Of a DNA stretch of 64,000 nt, positions 35,467 through 44,103 are shown one piece after another. The DNA comes from Paludibacteraceae bacterium (GTDB lineage Bacteria; Bacteroidota; Bacteroidia; Bacteroidales; Paludibacteraceae). The notes beneath the pieces are model-generated. The model was not told the origin of the DNA. It was given only the letters and a program-made list of their open reading frames with translations, and did no database searches. The position numbers and the translations under genes were made by a program. Numbering within the stretch: position 1 is the first letter of the stretch; each line of letters opens with the position of its first letter. The DNA is taken from assembly GCA_017447875.1 (NCBI GenBank), contig JAFSMP010000028.1:1-64000 (forward strand). The letters run 5' to 3'.

Positions 35467-36411
35467 ATGATGCGTTTGGTGAGGTGGAGCAATCTGCTCT
35501 TCCTCGCCGCGCTGATATGGATCATGGAGAAATGGGTAGCGGTACCGATACTGGACGCTGTCGCGTTCGGAGAACAGTTACCGGGTTACTTGCTGCTTCT
35601 GCTTATTCTGGCTACCGTTTGTATCGCAGCCGGAGGATACGTCATCAATGACTATTTCGATGTGAAGATCGACCGGATCAACCGTCCGGACGAACTGATC
35701 GTCACCAACACCGTCTCCAAACCGACGGCGATGAAGTTGAGTATCGGTCTGAGTGCCTTCGGCATCCTCTGCGGCATGGCCACTGCATGGTTACTGCGCA
35801 GTATGACTTTAGGCATGCTCTTTGTCATCATTCCCGGTTTACTGTGGTTCTACTCTTCGAGTTACAAACGGCTGCTGCTCATCGGTAATATCACGATCGC
35901 CCTGCTGGCAGCGATGACACCGCTGATCGTTGCAATGACGAACGTCGCTTATCTACACTTGCATTACGCAGCCGTGTTGCCATATGTCTCGCTGGAACAT
36001 GACCTGTACGCATGGCTCGGAGGCTTCGCCCTCTTTGCGTTCCTGCTGACCTGGATTCGGGAGGTCATCAAAGATATGCAGGACCAGATGGGAGACCGCG
36101 AATACGAGTGTCACTCGCTGCCCGTTGTATGGGGAGAACTATGGACGAAGATCTTCGTCACCGGACTCATCGTCTTCACGCTGCTCGTCATCGGGCATCT
36201 ATGGTATCGCGTCCTACCCTTCCCCACCGGTTGGTTAAGCCTCAGCACACGTTATATCGCATTCGGAATCGTGACACCGTTACTCGGTGTACTCGGTTTG
36301 CTGTGGGCCGCGAAGATACCGTCCGATTACAAAACATGCCAGCAACTCGTTAAGTTCACGATGTTGCTGGGCATGCTCTACAGTTTCTGTATTCTCAGAG
36401 GTCTGGCGTAG
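35467..36411 (+). CDS. UbiA-family prenyltransferase (possible digeranylgeranylglyceryl phosphate synthase)
   Basis: 314 aa from the ATG at 35467; a TTG at 35449 would add six residues from the repeat array. About nine membrane helices. The first Asp motif NDYFDVKIDRINRP and the second, DMQDQMGDREY, bind Mg-diphosphate of the prenyl donor. Members in Bacteroidota are often annotated as geranylgeranylglycerol-phosphate geranylgeranyltransferase. Presence of a GGGPS at 7.3-8.5 kb supports that, but other aromatic acceptors remain possible. Its stop abuts the stop of the convergent gene with no gap and no terminator. Confidence 0.85.
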   Translation: MMRLVRWSNLLFLAALIWIMEKWVAVPILDAVAFGEQLPGYLLLLLILATVCIAAGGYVINDYFDVKIDRINRPDELIVTNTVSKPTAMKLSIGLSAFGILCGMATAWLLRSMTLGMLFVIIPGLLWFYSSSYKRLLLIGNITIALLAAMTPLIVAMTNVAYLHLHYAAVLPYVSLEHDLYAWLGGFALFAFLLTWIREVIKDMQDQMGDREYECHSLPVVWGELWTKIFVTGLIVFTLLVIGHLWYRVLPFPTGWLSLSTRYIAFGIVTPLLGVLGLLWAAKIPSDYKTCQQLVKFTMLLGMLYSFCILRGLA

Positions 36412-37968
36412 TTATTTCAACGCTATCACCTGCGCTTCCTGATTATTCATTCCCGGCATGGTTCGTCCCACGCCGGCGTTGATGTAGGTAGGATCACAAA
36501 CGACATACTTGCGGTTCTTGTACGTCAGGTAATCGCCGCGCTCGTCATTATTGAATCCTACGGCTGCAGCCAGGTGACCCGGATAGTACAGCAGTACCAC
36601 ATCCAGTCCTACCAGGTCACGCACCAGACGCGAGAAGAGGATAGCACGGTCTTCGCAGTCGCAATACGGATAGTACAGCGTCTCTTGCGCAAAGAACGCA
36701 CGGTCATGTCCCCATACATCATCATCGACCTTATAGGTGAACGCCGTCTGTACCCAGTTGAGGATCAGTTCCACCTGTTGCCGCTCCGGTGCACCGGCTA
36801 TCGCTTTCTGAAGAGAAGGATAGAGGCTGCTCTTGATGGACTTATCCAGCGGTGTATTGGCGTAGGCTGCCCAACGGGTGGTGTAATCGCCTTTATAGCA
36901 CGCCTGCGGATAGGTATTGAAGAAATCGATCAGGTTCTTATTCACGCTCGTAGCAGCGGTGATACCTTTCTTCGAACTGAGGGTACGTTTTTGCGTAGGA
37001 TCACTGGTGAACTTAGGCAACTGCGCAATCTGCATCGACAGCGATTTCTCCTTGCCGTACTTCGACTCGCAGATATGCATCTTGGTGTTCTTGTCTCCGC
37101 TGACGATGTAAAACTTCGTACCGTCTAACACGAAATACTTGTAGCCGTAGATGTCATACACACTGGCTACCAGCAGTTGTAATTTACCGTTGTTATTTCC
37201 AAGACGGATACGATATCCGCTCTGCACCATCAGGAAAGCCTGCGCCAGCGTTGCTTCATTCGACTTGCCGTATTGTTTCTCGCAAGCCTGGCGCAACAGA
37301 TCCATATACGCCCAATCGCAAAGCGCATTCCCCTTACGGGCATCGAGCGCCGTCTTGACCGTGATGTCATATTTGCTGTCCGACAACGCCTGCCATGCAT
37401 CGGCTATACTGTTCTCGTCCGCACCTTTGAGTTTCAAGTTATCGTTCTGCGGAAAACCGATAGTAACCAATGCTCCGTAATAGCCGACAGACACTTTCTT
37501 ATACGGCTCTTCCTTCGGTTGCACAGGAGCAATCGGTTCCGGTGCAGGTGTCGGTTCCGGCAAGACGATCACGATCGGCTTCACGGCAATAGGCACCGGT
37601 GCTGGTTCCAATCCTTGCTTGGGCACGTCCAAAGAAGATATATCTTCCTTCACAACCGGTTCTTCCGTCGGCTCCGCAGGAGCAGGTGTCGGTTCCTCGG
37701 TCGGTCCTTCGTACACCACCGGTTCTACCGTTGGCTCCTCTTTCGGTTCTTCAGCCTCATAAGCAGGAAACTCCTGCCATGCACGGCGCATGAACTCCGC
37801 GTACTCCTCGTTGACACGTTTGCGGAACTTATCGAACTCAGCCTGCTGGTCGTCTTTGAACTGGTTGAACTGCGCAGCCTGTTGCCGGCGGAACTGCTCA
37901 AAAGCGTCCACCTGCGCAGTGACAGGAATAACTGCCGCAAGGGCAAGGATAAACAATATCTTTCTCAT
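36412..37968 (-). CDS. Secreted transglutaminase-like protein with Pro/Glu-rich linker
   Basis: 518 aa. Signal peptide MRKILFILALAAVIPVTA. A charged, Gln/Phe-rich coiled-coil segment covers residues ~20-65. A Pro/Glu/Thr-rich linker (~70-155) with repeated EEPT/PAP patterns follows. The C-terminal papain-like fold has the Cys site PYCDCEDRAILFSRLV, the His site YYPGHLAAAV and the Asp site VVCDPTYINAG. This is the catalytic triad of the transglutaminase/protease superfamily, seen in bacterial cysteine peptidases and N-glycanase-like enzymes. Substrate unknown. Followed upstream on the same strand by two unknown anchored proteins. Confidence 0.82.
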   Translation of the reverse strand: MRKILFILALAAVIPVTAQVDAFEQFRRQQAAQFNQFKDDQQAEFDKFRKRVNEEYAEFMRRAWQEFPAYEAEEPKEEPTVEPVVYEGPTEEPTPAPAEPTEEPVVKEDISSLDVPKQGLEPAPVPIAVKPIVIVLPEPTPAPEPIAPVQPKEEPYKKVSVGYYGALVTIGFPQNDNLKLKGADENSIADAWQALSDSKYDITVKTALDARKGNALCDWAYMDLLRQACEKQYGKSNEATLAQAFLMVQSGYRIRLGNNNGKLQLLVASVYDIYGYKYFVLDGTKFYIVSGDKNTKMHICESKYGKEKSLSMQIAQLPKFTSDPTQKRTLSSKKGITAATSVNKNLIDFFNTYPQACYKGDYTTRWAAYANTPLDKSIKSSLYPSLQKAIAGAPERQQVELILNWVQTAFTYKVDDDVWGHDRAFFAQETLYYPYCDCEDRAILFSRLVRDLVGLDVVLLYYPGHLAAAVGFNNDERGDYLTYKNRKYVVCDPTYINAGVGRTMPGMNNQEAQVIALK

Positions 37969-37983
37969 AAGGTAAGGGTGTTA

Positions 37984-38493
37984 TTATTCTTTTCGGAAAT
38001 TATAGTTCGAGCGGTTGTTCGTCTCCGCAATCGCCACGTTGGCACTATCCATGACGGTCAGACGGTACGTGTGCGCAATAGGCACATCGCGGAAGTCCAT
38101 GGTAGAGAACTCCGTGAGGGTGTCATTCGACTTATTCCAGCGAAACCAACCGTTACCATGGTAACCCAAGTCCTCCTCCATCACGTCATCCGACTCGTCC
38201 CACTCTTTGCCCCAGTAATGCCCTTCGCCGTCCGGGTCATCGTAATAGACCTTATGCCATCCGGGATTCTCCAGACAACTCCAACGTCCCACCATCAGCG
38301 GGTCAGCAGGAGGTGCCTCTTCTTCCCAGAAGACGACATTATTCGTGCCATGCTCCGGAAACTCATCTTCCTGCGCCTCCACCTCTTCCGGCTCTTGCGG
38401 CTGCTGCGACTGATAATAATACCACACCGCACAACCAATCGCAGCTACGACCGCCAGCGCACAAACGATGATAATGAGTACTCGTTTCTTCAT
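37984..38493 (-). CDS. Membrane-anchored protein of unknown function
   Basis: 169 aa. One N-terminal helix (VLIIIVCALAVVAAIGCAVW) without a clear cleavage site or lipobox. An acidic Gln/Glu/Pro linker follows, then a compact domain rich in Trp, Tyr and Asp (VGRWSCLENPGWHKVYYDDP, then WGKEWDES). The WSCLENPGWH region may be a small beta-sandwich, lipocalin-like. It lies between two other minus-strand genes at 16-24 nt gaps. No family recognised. Confidence 0.65.
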   Translation of the reverse strand: MKKRVLIIIVCALAVVAAIGCAVWYYYQSQQPQEPEEVEAQEDEFPEHGTNNVVFWEEEAPPADPLMVGRWSCLENPGWHKVYYDDPDGEGHYWGKEWDESDDVMEEDLGYHGNGWFRWNKSNDTLTEFSTMDFRDVPIAHTYRLTVMDSANVAIAETNNRSNYNFRKE

Positions 38494-38516
38494 GTCTCAA
38501 TGTTTTGTTTTCTCCG

Positions 38517-39104
38517 TTATTTCGTATCCAGATGTTTGTTCACTGCATCATAACGTAGACGAAGCAAACCTACCATCTCCGGACGAACATTATGCTTCAC
38601 TATTCCGTGAAGATGCGTGTTGACACCCACTGCCGCTATCGGCTCCGCCAATAACTCCTCCAGATCCGCTGCGTACATGAAATGCAGGTGAACCGGCTTA
38701 TGCGCCTGCAATACCTCAAACGGCGGCGTATTCAGATACGTATCCTGCGCCGTGTTGTCATACAAGATGGAGTCTCCGTTAGGACGATAGAAACAGATAG
38801 TATCCGGCTTGGGAAGATAAATAGGGTGTAACCAATTGTAATGCAACTGATAATGCTCCTCTCCCGTCTTGAATTTATACCCCTCAATACGGCAGAGCGA
38901 GAAAACCTGCTCGGATACAATCACGTTATACACCATGTCGGAATAGGCATGACAAACGTACATCGAATCCGGGTACGGATCCTCGTACACTTCCGGTAAT
39001 GCCTTCGTCTGAATCTTCGCATAAGCAAATCCGATACATCCGATCAATAGACCGATCATCACAAAGAAGATGATAGATAAGGTCTTCCTAACTTTCTTTT
39101 TCAT
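38517..39104 (-). CDS. Membrane-anchored protein of unknown function
   Basis: 195 aa. One N-terminal helix (TLSIIFFVMIGLLIGCIGFA) after a basic KKKVRK start, then an extracytoplasmic domain rich in Tyr, His and Pro. No known motif. It is the first of three genes behind the promoter at 39142-39173 and probably works with the next gene and the transglutaminase-like protein. Confidence 0.65.
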   Translation of the reverse strand: MKKKVRKTLSIIFFVMIGLLIGCIGFAYAKIQTKALPEVYEDPYPDSMYVCHAYSDMVYNVIVSEQVFSLCRIEGYKFKTGEEHYQLHYNWLHPIYLPKPDTICFYRPNGDSILYDNTAQDTYLNTPPFEVLQAHKPVHLHFMYAADLEELLAEPIAAVGVNTHLHGIVKHNVRPEMVGLLRLRYDAVNKHLDTK

Positions 39105-39141
39105 TATCGTAGATTTTTAGGGTTAAAAACTATTTTGCGTG

Positions 39142-39173
39142 CAAAGGTACAACATTTTTTCCGATTATGCAAA
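39142..39173 (-). promoter_or_regulatory. Promoter of the three-gene transglutaminase unit
   Basis: Minus strand: TTTG, 20-nt spacer, TACCTTTG; divergent from the plus-strand promoter ~40 nt away. Confidence 0.8.
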
Positions 39174-39209
39174 TAAAATGAGCAAATAATTGTATAAAAT
39201 GCTTTTTTT

Positions 39210-39241
39210 CTTGCAGATTTCAAAAAAAAATCGTAAATTTG
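39210..39241 (+). promoter_or_regulatory. Promoter of the 740-aa NPCBM-like gene
   Basis: CTTG at 39210-39213, 20-nt spacer, TAAATTTG at 39234-39241; 42 nt before the ATG. Confidence 0.75.
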
Positions 39242-39283
39242 CAGCGAATTTTATAAGGAATATTTCTTAATCCATATACAATC

Positions 39284-41506
39284 ATGAACAAATCCGTACT
39301 CTTATCCGTTCTGCTAGTGGTAGCGGCAGGTATGCAGGCACAGGCGTTTCTCGGTGACATCGCGGAACCGACCAGCAAGCATCGTTTGACCATCTCTTCC
39401 TCCAAAGCAGATGCCAAACACTCCTACAACGGTCCGAATGCTGAGATGCTCCGCATGGCGGCTTATTATCAATCCAACGGCGGTATCTCCCTTGGAGGCG
39501 CGGCGCAAGGACTGATCGGTCATGACGACCACGGATATGCCACGTTCCGTCTGAACAAGCAATATGCCAAACTGTCGTTCTGGGTGGCTTCCGGTCAGTA
39601 TAACGGCGGCATGAAAGGCAAGTCGATTCTGACGGTACACGCGGATGGCAGACGAGTGTACGACAAGCCTGTCTTCAACTATGACGAACCGCGATTTGTA
39701 GAACTGGACGTGAGCGGAGCTGATTCCGTCTCGTTCCGCCTGCAGATTGGCGAGATAGATGTCAACCTGGCACAACTGCAGGTATGGAAAGAGGGGAAGG
39801 ACGTCGTGCAACCTCCATTGCGTCCGGCGTTACCGGAAGGCAAAGTGAAGTTGGTGGATCAACTGGAGATGTACTACTCCGACGGGTCGGTATCAACGGT
39901 GGATAAGATCAGTATCGGACGGTATAATTTCAACAACGGTCTCCAGTTACAGACCTACGAACGTCTGACAGACAGTTCGACGGGCGATGCTTTCTTCTGG
40001 TTGCAGAAAAAATACGACAAGATCTCCTTCATCGTCGGTCCGCGGGATAACAAGAGTTCCAACGCCTCCGCATGGCTGGTGGTGTACGGCGACAAGAATA
40101 AGATCCTCTATGAGGATATCGTCAAGCAGACAGACTTGCCGCGACAAGTGGTGATCGACGTGAAGAACCAAGAGCGTGTCCGGTTCAGTTGCGAGATGCG
40201 GGCCAGCGAGTCCTTGGGCGGTATCACGTTCGGCGCCGTGGAGATTTACGCTTACCCAAAAGGCGATCGGTCCGTACCCAAAGAGGGACTGGTCAATCTT
40301 AACAAAGACAAGATATCCAAACTGCCGTCTCCTTGCGCACTCATGTCGAACATACAACCCTACTCCGTGCATGGCTTTGCCGACCCGGACGCGGTACGGT
40401 TCACCGGTACGTCTTCGTATATCACCTTCTCGATGGGCGGAGAGAAATTCAGCGAAGGACTGATCCTTACCACCGGTAAGAAACTGCTGGGCGACAAGGT
40501 CGAAGCATATATGAATTTCGACGTAGGCGGTGAGTTTGACTACGTGTCCTTCTATGCCGGAATGCTCACCAAACACCGGGTTCTGAATGACGACCGGATA
40601 CTGGTATTCGCGGATGACAAGTTGGTACTGGACACGATGATTTACTGCATGTCTGCCAATCAGTATTTCGAAGTGCCTATTCATAAATGCCGTATCCTGA
40701 AATTCGCCAAACGGGGCAATAACAGCGACAAACAATGTTACATCGGTGTGGGTGACATCGCCCTCTACCGCGGCAAGCCGGTGAAGAATGACCTGTTCTA
40801 CCACGAGCGACCGGACTTCCCGGATGAGATAGACTTGATTGACCTGTGCGAGAAACCGTATTTCCATTATGTGGGACGGTACTTGTCTTCGCTCACCAAC
40901 TTCAATATCGATGACTGCTTCAAAGCAGGTGGTTCACGGCGGAACTATTTCCAGATGAAGGACGGTTCGCAGATATACAAAGGTGTGATGCTGGAGGCGA
41001 ACGTACCGCTCGGTATCGAGCACGTGACAGTATCAGATGCCGTTTTGATGTTTGTCATGGGCGCAGGAAGTGCGATAAGCAGTAGCAACGTGAGTGCGTT
41101 CACCGGTGTGAGTGCCGGAGGCGGTTTGGCAGGGGGGATGGGTATATTACACCTGATGAACAATCGCAGTGGCGGACAGGCTTCCGTCGTGGCGTTCAAC
41201 CCCTACGGCGAATACAAGACCCTCACCTTCTCCGTGGCAAACAAGAGCGAGTACTGGGATGATATGGACCGGCTCCTGCACCTCGGTGACAGCATTGACC
41301 ACCCCTTCGTACTCAATGTGTTTGCCGACCAGCGATTGGTGAAACAGGTAGAACTGACCAATAAGATGGAACCCCGGACCATCACCGTGCCTATCCATAA
41401 CTGCCATCAACTCGTGTTCTGGCTCGAGGCGGGTGACGTTCGTTCCGGACAGTTCGTGCTGTACGACATGACCGTAAGCAAAAAGAAATACGTAGAAAAG
41501 AAATAA
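39284..41506 (+). CDS. Secreted protein with tandem NPCBM-like beta-sandwich repeats
   Basis: 740 aa. Signal peptide MNKSVLLSVLLVVAAGMQAQA. Four similar ~150-residue modules follow, each with the pattern aromatic strand, VxYGDxxxLYEDxVxxxDxPxxV, then VxxxxxxxFxxExGDxxxG, as in NPCBM or fibronectin-like carbohydrate-binding sandwiches. Clear copies are near residues 90-165, 240-325, 420-500 and 660-735. A Ser/Gly-rich insertion (MGAGSAISSSNVSAFTGVSA) lies at ~590-620. No catalytic domain, so probably a surface binding or scaffold protein. The small lipoprotein gene follows by 13 nt. Confidence 0.7.
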   Translation: MNKSVLLSVLLVVAAGMQAQAFLGDIAEPTSKHRLTISSSKADAKHSYNGPNAEMLRMAAYYQSNGGISLGGAAQGLIGHDDHGYATFRLNKQYAKLSFWVASGQYNGGMKGKSILTVHADGRRVYDKPVFNYDEPRFVELDVSGADSVSFRLQIGEIDVNLAQLQVWKEGKDVVQPPLRPALPEGKVKLVDQLEMYYSDGSVSTVDKISIGRYNFNNGLQLQTYERLTDSSTGDAFFWLQKKYDKISFIVGPRDNKSSNASAWLVVYGDKNKILYEDIVKQTDLPRQVVIDVKNQERVRFSCEMRASESLGGITFGAVEIYAYPKGDRSVPKEGLVNLNKDKISKLPSPCALMSNIQPYSVHGFADPDAVRFTGTSSYITFSMGGEKFSEGLILTTGKKLLGDKVEAYMNFDVGGEFDYVSFYAGMLTKHRVLNDDRILVFADDKLVLDTMIYCMSANQYFEVPIHKCRILKFAKRGNNSDKQCYIGVGDIALYRGKPVKNDLFYHERPDFPDEIDLIDLCEKPYFHYVGRYLSSLTNFNIDDCFKAGGSRRNYFQMKDGSQIYKGVMLEANVPLGIEHVTVSDAVLMFVMGAGSAISSSNVSAFTGVSAGGGLAGGMGILHLMNNRSGGQASVVAFNPYGEYKTLTFSVANKSEYWDDMDRLLHLGDSIDHPFVLNVFADQRLVKQVELTNKMEPRTITVPIHNCHQLVFWLEAGDVRSGQFVLYDMTVSKKKYVEKK

Positions 41507-41519
41507 CAATCCATTGATA

Positions 41520-42002
41520 ATGAAAAAACACCTTTTAGCAATCCTCGTGTGTGCGTTGGCGCTCACGGGATGCACGAGCAAACCCTCGAAAGTGGAGCAG
41601 TACCGCGCGGAGAAACACGTGCGGGACTCCGTGGCATTGGTTGAACAAGAACGAAGTCTGGCGTATTACCAAGAGCAAATGGAACTGCTCACGGCGCAGG
41701 CGGACTCGTTACTGCCGCTGTTCAAGTACGAGAAAAACGAAAAGTACCAGGATCACGGACATTATGTGGCGACCGGCAAAGACGGCTTGCGTGTGATGGT
41801 CAGTGACGACGGTACGGGATCGATCCTGATGTACCGCTATGGCAAACGCATTGAGTCGTCGGATGATCCGATGGTGGCACGTGCGCAACATCTGCTTATC
41901 GTCATGCATGACCTCAAAGAAATGGAAAAAAGGATCACGCACACCTCATTAGAAGTGCAAAAATACCAAAAAAGACTGCAAAACGACGCAAATAAGCAAT
42001 AA
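41520..42002 (+). CDS. Small lipoprotein with coiled-coil segments
   Basis: 160 aa from the ATG at 41520 (a TTG two codons upstream is less likely). Lipobox ALTGCTSK. Residues ~25-65 and ~130-160 are heptad-like (ERSLAYYQEQMELLTAQADS; LKEMEKRITHTSLEVQKYQK), flanking a small beta segment with KDGLRVMVSDDGTGSILMYR. Function unknown; probably outer-membrane anchored and linked to the preceding sandwich-repeat protein. Confidence 0.7.
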   Translation: MKKHLLAILVCALALTGCTSKPSKVEQYRAEKHVRDSVALVEQERSLAYYQEQMELLTAQADSLLPLFKYEKNEKYQDHGHYVATGKDGLRVMVSDDGTGSILMYRYGKRIESSDDPMVARAQHLLIVMHDLKEMEKRITHTSLEVQKYQKRLQNDANKQ

Positions 42003-42004
42003 TA

Positions 42005-42036
42005 TTTGCAGATATGCAAAATTTTTTGTACCTTTG
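42005..42036 (+). promoter_or_regulatory. Promoter of the SRPBCC-psd-...-rfbB operon
   Basis: TTTG at 42005-42008, 20-nt spacer, TACCTTTG at 42029-42036. Seven close or overlapping genes follow, up to rfbB. Confidence 0.8.
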
Positions 42037-42058
42037 TGCGCTAATTTGAAAAAATACT

Positions 42059-42490
42059 ATGGCAGAAAGTAAGTACGAGAGCAAAATAACGTCTGCGCCG
42101 TGTTCTGCGCAGCAGATCTATCGCGTGTTGAGTAACCTGCAGAACCTCGAACGCGTGAAGGATCTGATTCCCAAAGATAAGATACAAGAGATGGAGATCG
42201 AGCCGGACCGCGTACGAATGAAAGTGGACGGTCTGGCGCAGATGATCACCATCGCCATCGTGGACCGTATTGAGAACGACACCGTCAAGTTCGGCGCGGA
42301 AGGTATACCGATGGACGCCAACTTCTGGATCCAGATGAAAGAGGTCAGCCCGACCGACACCCGTCTCAAACTGACCGTCAAGGCAGATATCCCGTTTATG
42401 TTCAAGTTCATGATCGAGAAGAAACTGCAAACGGGTTTGGACCAGGCAGCGGATATGTTGGCGCAGTTCCCGTACGCGATGTGGCAGTAA
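42059..42490 (+). CDS. SRPBCC-fold protein (polyketide cyclase-like)
   Basis: 143 aa. The START/Bet v1-like helix-grip fold is suggested by the first strand (YESKITSAPCSAQQIYRVLS) and the long central beta-sheet. The C-terminal amphipathic helix (FKFMIEKKLQTGLDQAADML) would close a hydrophobic pocket. No ligand can be inferred. First gene of the operon, 23 nt before psd. Confidence 0.75.
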   Translation: MAESKYESKITSAPCSAQQIYRVLSNLQNLERVKDLIPKDKIQEMEIEPDRVRMKVDGLAQMITIAIVDRIENDTVKFGAEGIPMDANFWIQMKEVSPTDTRLKLTVKADIPFMFKFMIEKKLQTGLDQAADMLAQFPYAMWQ

Positions 42491-42512
42491 TTCCGAATAA
42501 TCAGAAAAGATA

Positions 42513-43202
42513 ATGAAAACTCCGAAAATTCACAGAGAAGGGCGCGGACTGATCGTCGGCACGGTGCTGTTGCTCTTTATTGTTAATGTGCCGATATATC
42601 TGTTCGTACAACCCCATTGGGTATTTGCCATCACGCTCATCCTGACGGCTATGCTGTTGGTGTTCGTCACCTATTTCTTCCGCAACCCCATACGTATCCT
42701 GGAAATCGATGATCCGAATTTCATCATCGCGCCGGCAGACGGTCGTGTGGTAGTGGTAGAACCGACCGAGGAGAACGAGTATTTCCATGAACGCAAACTG
42801 CAAGTGTCGATTTTCATGTCGCCCTTCAACGTCCATGCCAACTGGTATCCGATAGAAGGAAACATCCTCGTTTCCAAGCACCAGAAAGGTCGTCACAAAG
42901 GTGCATGGTTGCCTAAGTCCAGCACCGAAAACGAGCGTTCGCTGGTAGTCATTGAGACGCCGAACAAAGTGCAGATCGCTGTTCGTCAGATCGCCGGAGC
43001 CATGGCGCGTCGTATCGTGACCTACGCCAGACCCGGTCATCAGGCGCACCGGAACACGCACCTGGGATTCATCAAACTCGGCTCGCGTGTCGATATGTAC
43101 CTGCCGCTGGATACAGAGATGTTCGTGGCGGTTGGTGAACATGTGCGTGGCAACGAAACCGTTATCGGAAGGCTTTCCGATGAATTGAAGAATGAAGATT
43201 GA
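42513..43202 (+). CDS. psd: Phosphatidylserine decarboxylase
   Basis: 229 aa. Makes phosphatidylethanolamine. Two N-terminal membrane helices (residues ~12-55) and the pyruvoyl-forming cleavage site Gly190-Ser191 (FIKLGSRVDMYLP), the LGS form usual in Bacteroidetes and archaea-like short Psd proteins. FMSPFNVHANWYP is the substrate loop. The last codons and the stop lie in the 7-nt array at 43182-43216, so the C-terminus KNED may be repeat-derived. Confidence 0.93.
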   Translation: MKTPKIHREGRGLIVGTVLLLFIVNVPIYLFVQPHWVFAITLILTAMLLVFVTYFFRNPIRILEIDDPNFIIAPADGRVVVVEPTEENEYFHERKLQVSIFMSPFNVHANWYPIEGNILVSKHQKGRHKGAWLPKSSTENERSLVVIETPNKVQIAVRQIAGAMARRIVTYARPGHQAHRNTHLGFIKLGSRVDMYLPLDTEMFVAVGEHVRGNETVIGRLSDELKNED

Positions 43203-43216
43203 AGATTTAAAATTTA
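43182..43216. repeat. 7-nt tandem array x5 across the psd stop and deoC leader
   Basis: Units GAATTGA, AGAATGA, AGATTGA, AGATTTA, AAATTTA. Confidence 0.85.
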
Positions 43217-43221
43217 CAACC

Positions 43222-44103
43222 ATGAATAAGTTTGAACAATTATTCGCGCAGTATCCCTGCCCGTTTACCGATGAAGAGGTAAAAGCCCAAGTAGCTGACA
43301 TCGAAGCAAAGCATTTCGCAGAGAATAACAACGTTGAGGTGTGGAAACAATGTCTGCACCAGATCGACTATACCACCCTCAGTGCTGATGACACGATCGC
43401 CAAGGTGGAGAAGATGGCGAATGCGGTCAATAACTTCGAGAAAGACTTCCCGGGTATCCCCAACGTAGCCGCTATCTGCGTCTATCCGGCTATGGCCGAG
43501 TACGTACGCAAAGCACTCAAGGATCCGAAATTCAATATCGCTTGCTGCTGTGCCGGTTTCCCTGCTGCACAGACTTTCCCGGAAGTGAAGATAGCAGAGA
43601 CAGCACTCGCTCTCAAAGCCGGTGCTACCGAAGTGGACATCGTCCTCTCGGTCGGTAAGTTCCTCGAAGGCCGTTATGAAGAGTGCTTCGATGAGATAGC
43701 AGAGATCAAAGCCGTGTGCGGCGAGAAACACCTCAAAGTGATCCTCGAAACCGGACTGCTCAAGACCGCAGAGAACATCTGGAAAGCATCTATCCTCGCT
43801 ATGTCCGCAGGATGTGACTTCATCAAGACCTCGACCGGTAAGATCAGTGTGAACGCTACGCCGGAAGCCACCTTCATCATGTGCAACGCCATCAAGGCTT
43901 GGCAGGAGAAGACCGGTGTCAAGATGGGTTACAAACCGGCCGGAGGTGTTTCCACGACCGATGAGGCGGTACAGCACTACACCCTCGTCAAAGAAATCCT
44001 CGGACAAGAATGGCTCAATAACGAGTCCTTCCGCTTCGGAGCAAGCCGTCTGGCAAATAACTTACTTTCCTCGATTGTAGGACAAGAAACCAAATATTTC
44101 TAA
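43222..44103 (+). CDS. deoC: Deoxyribose-phosphate aldolase
   Basis: 293 aa from the ATG at 43222. An in-frame ATG at 43192 would add ten repeat-encoded residues and is rejected. TIM barrel with ATEVDIVLSVGKFLEG, the Schiff-base Lys in CDFIKTSTGKI, and YKPAGGVSTTDEA. It splits deoxyribose-5-phosphate into acetaldehyde and glyceraldehyde-3-phosphate. Length suits the larger Bacteroidetes class. Overlaps the next gene by 1 nt (TAATG). Confidence 0.93.
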   Translation: MNKFEQLFAQYPCPFTDEEVKAQVADIEAKHFAENNNVEVWKQCLHQIDYTTLSADDTIAKVEKMANAVNNFEKDFPGIPNVAAICVYPAMAEYVRKALKDPKFNIACCCAGFPAAQTFPEVKIAETALALKAGATEVDIVLSVGKFLEGRYEECFDEIAEIKAVCGEKHLKVILETGLLKTAENIWKASILAMSAGCDFIKTSTGKISVNATPEATFIMCNAIKAWQEKTGVKMGYKPAGGVSTTDEAVQHYTLVKEILGQEWLNNESFRFGASRLANNLLSSIVGQETKYF

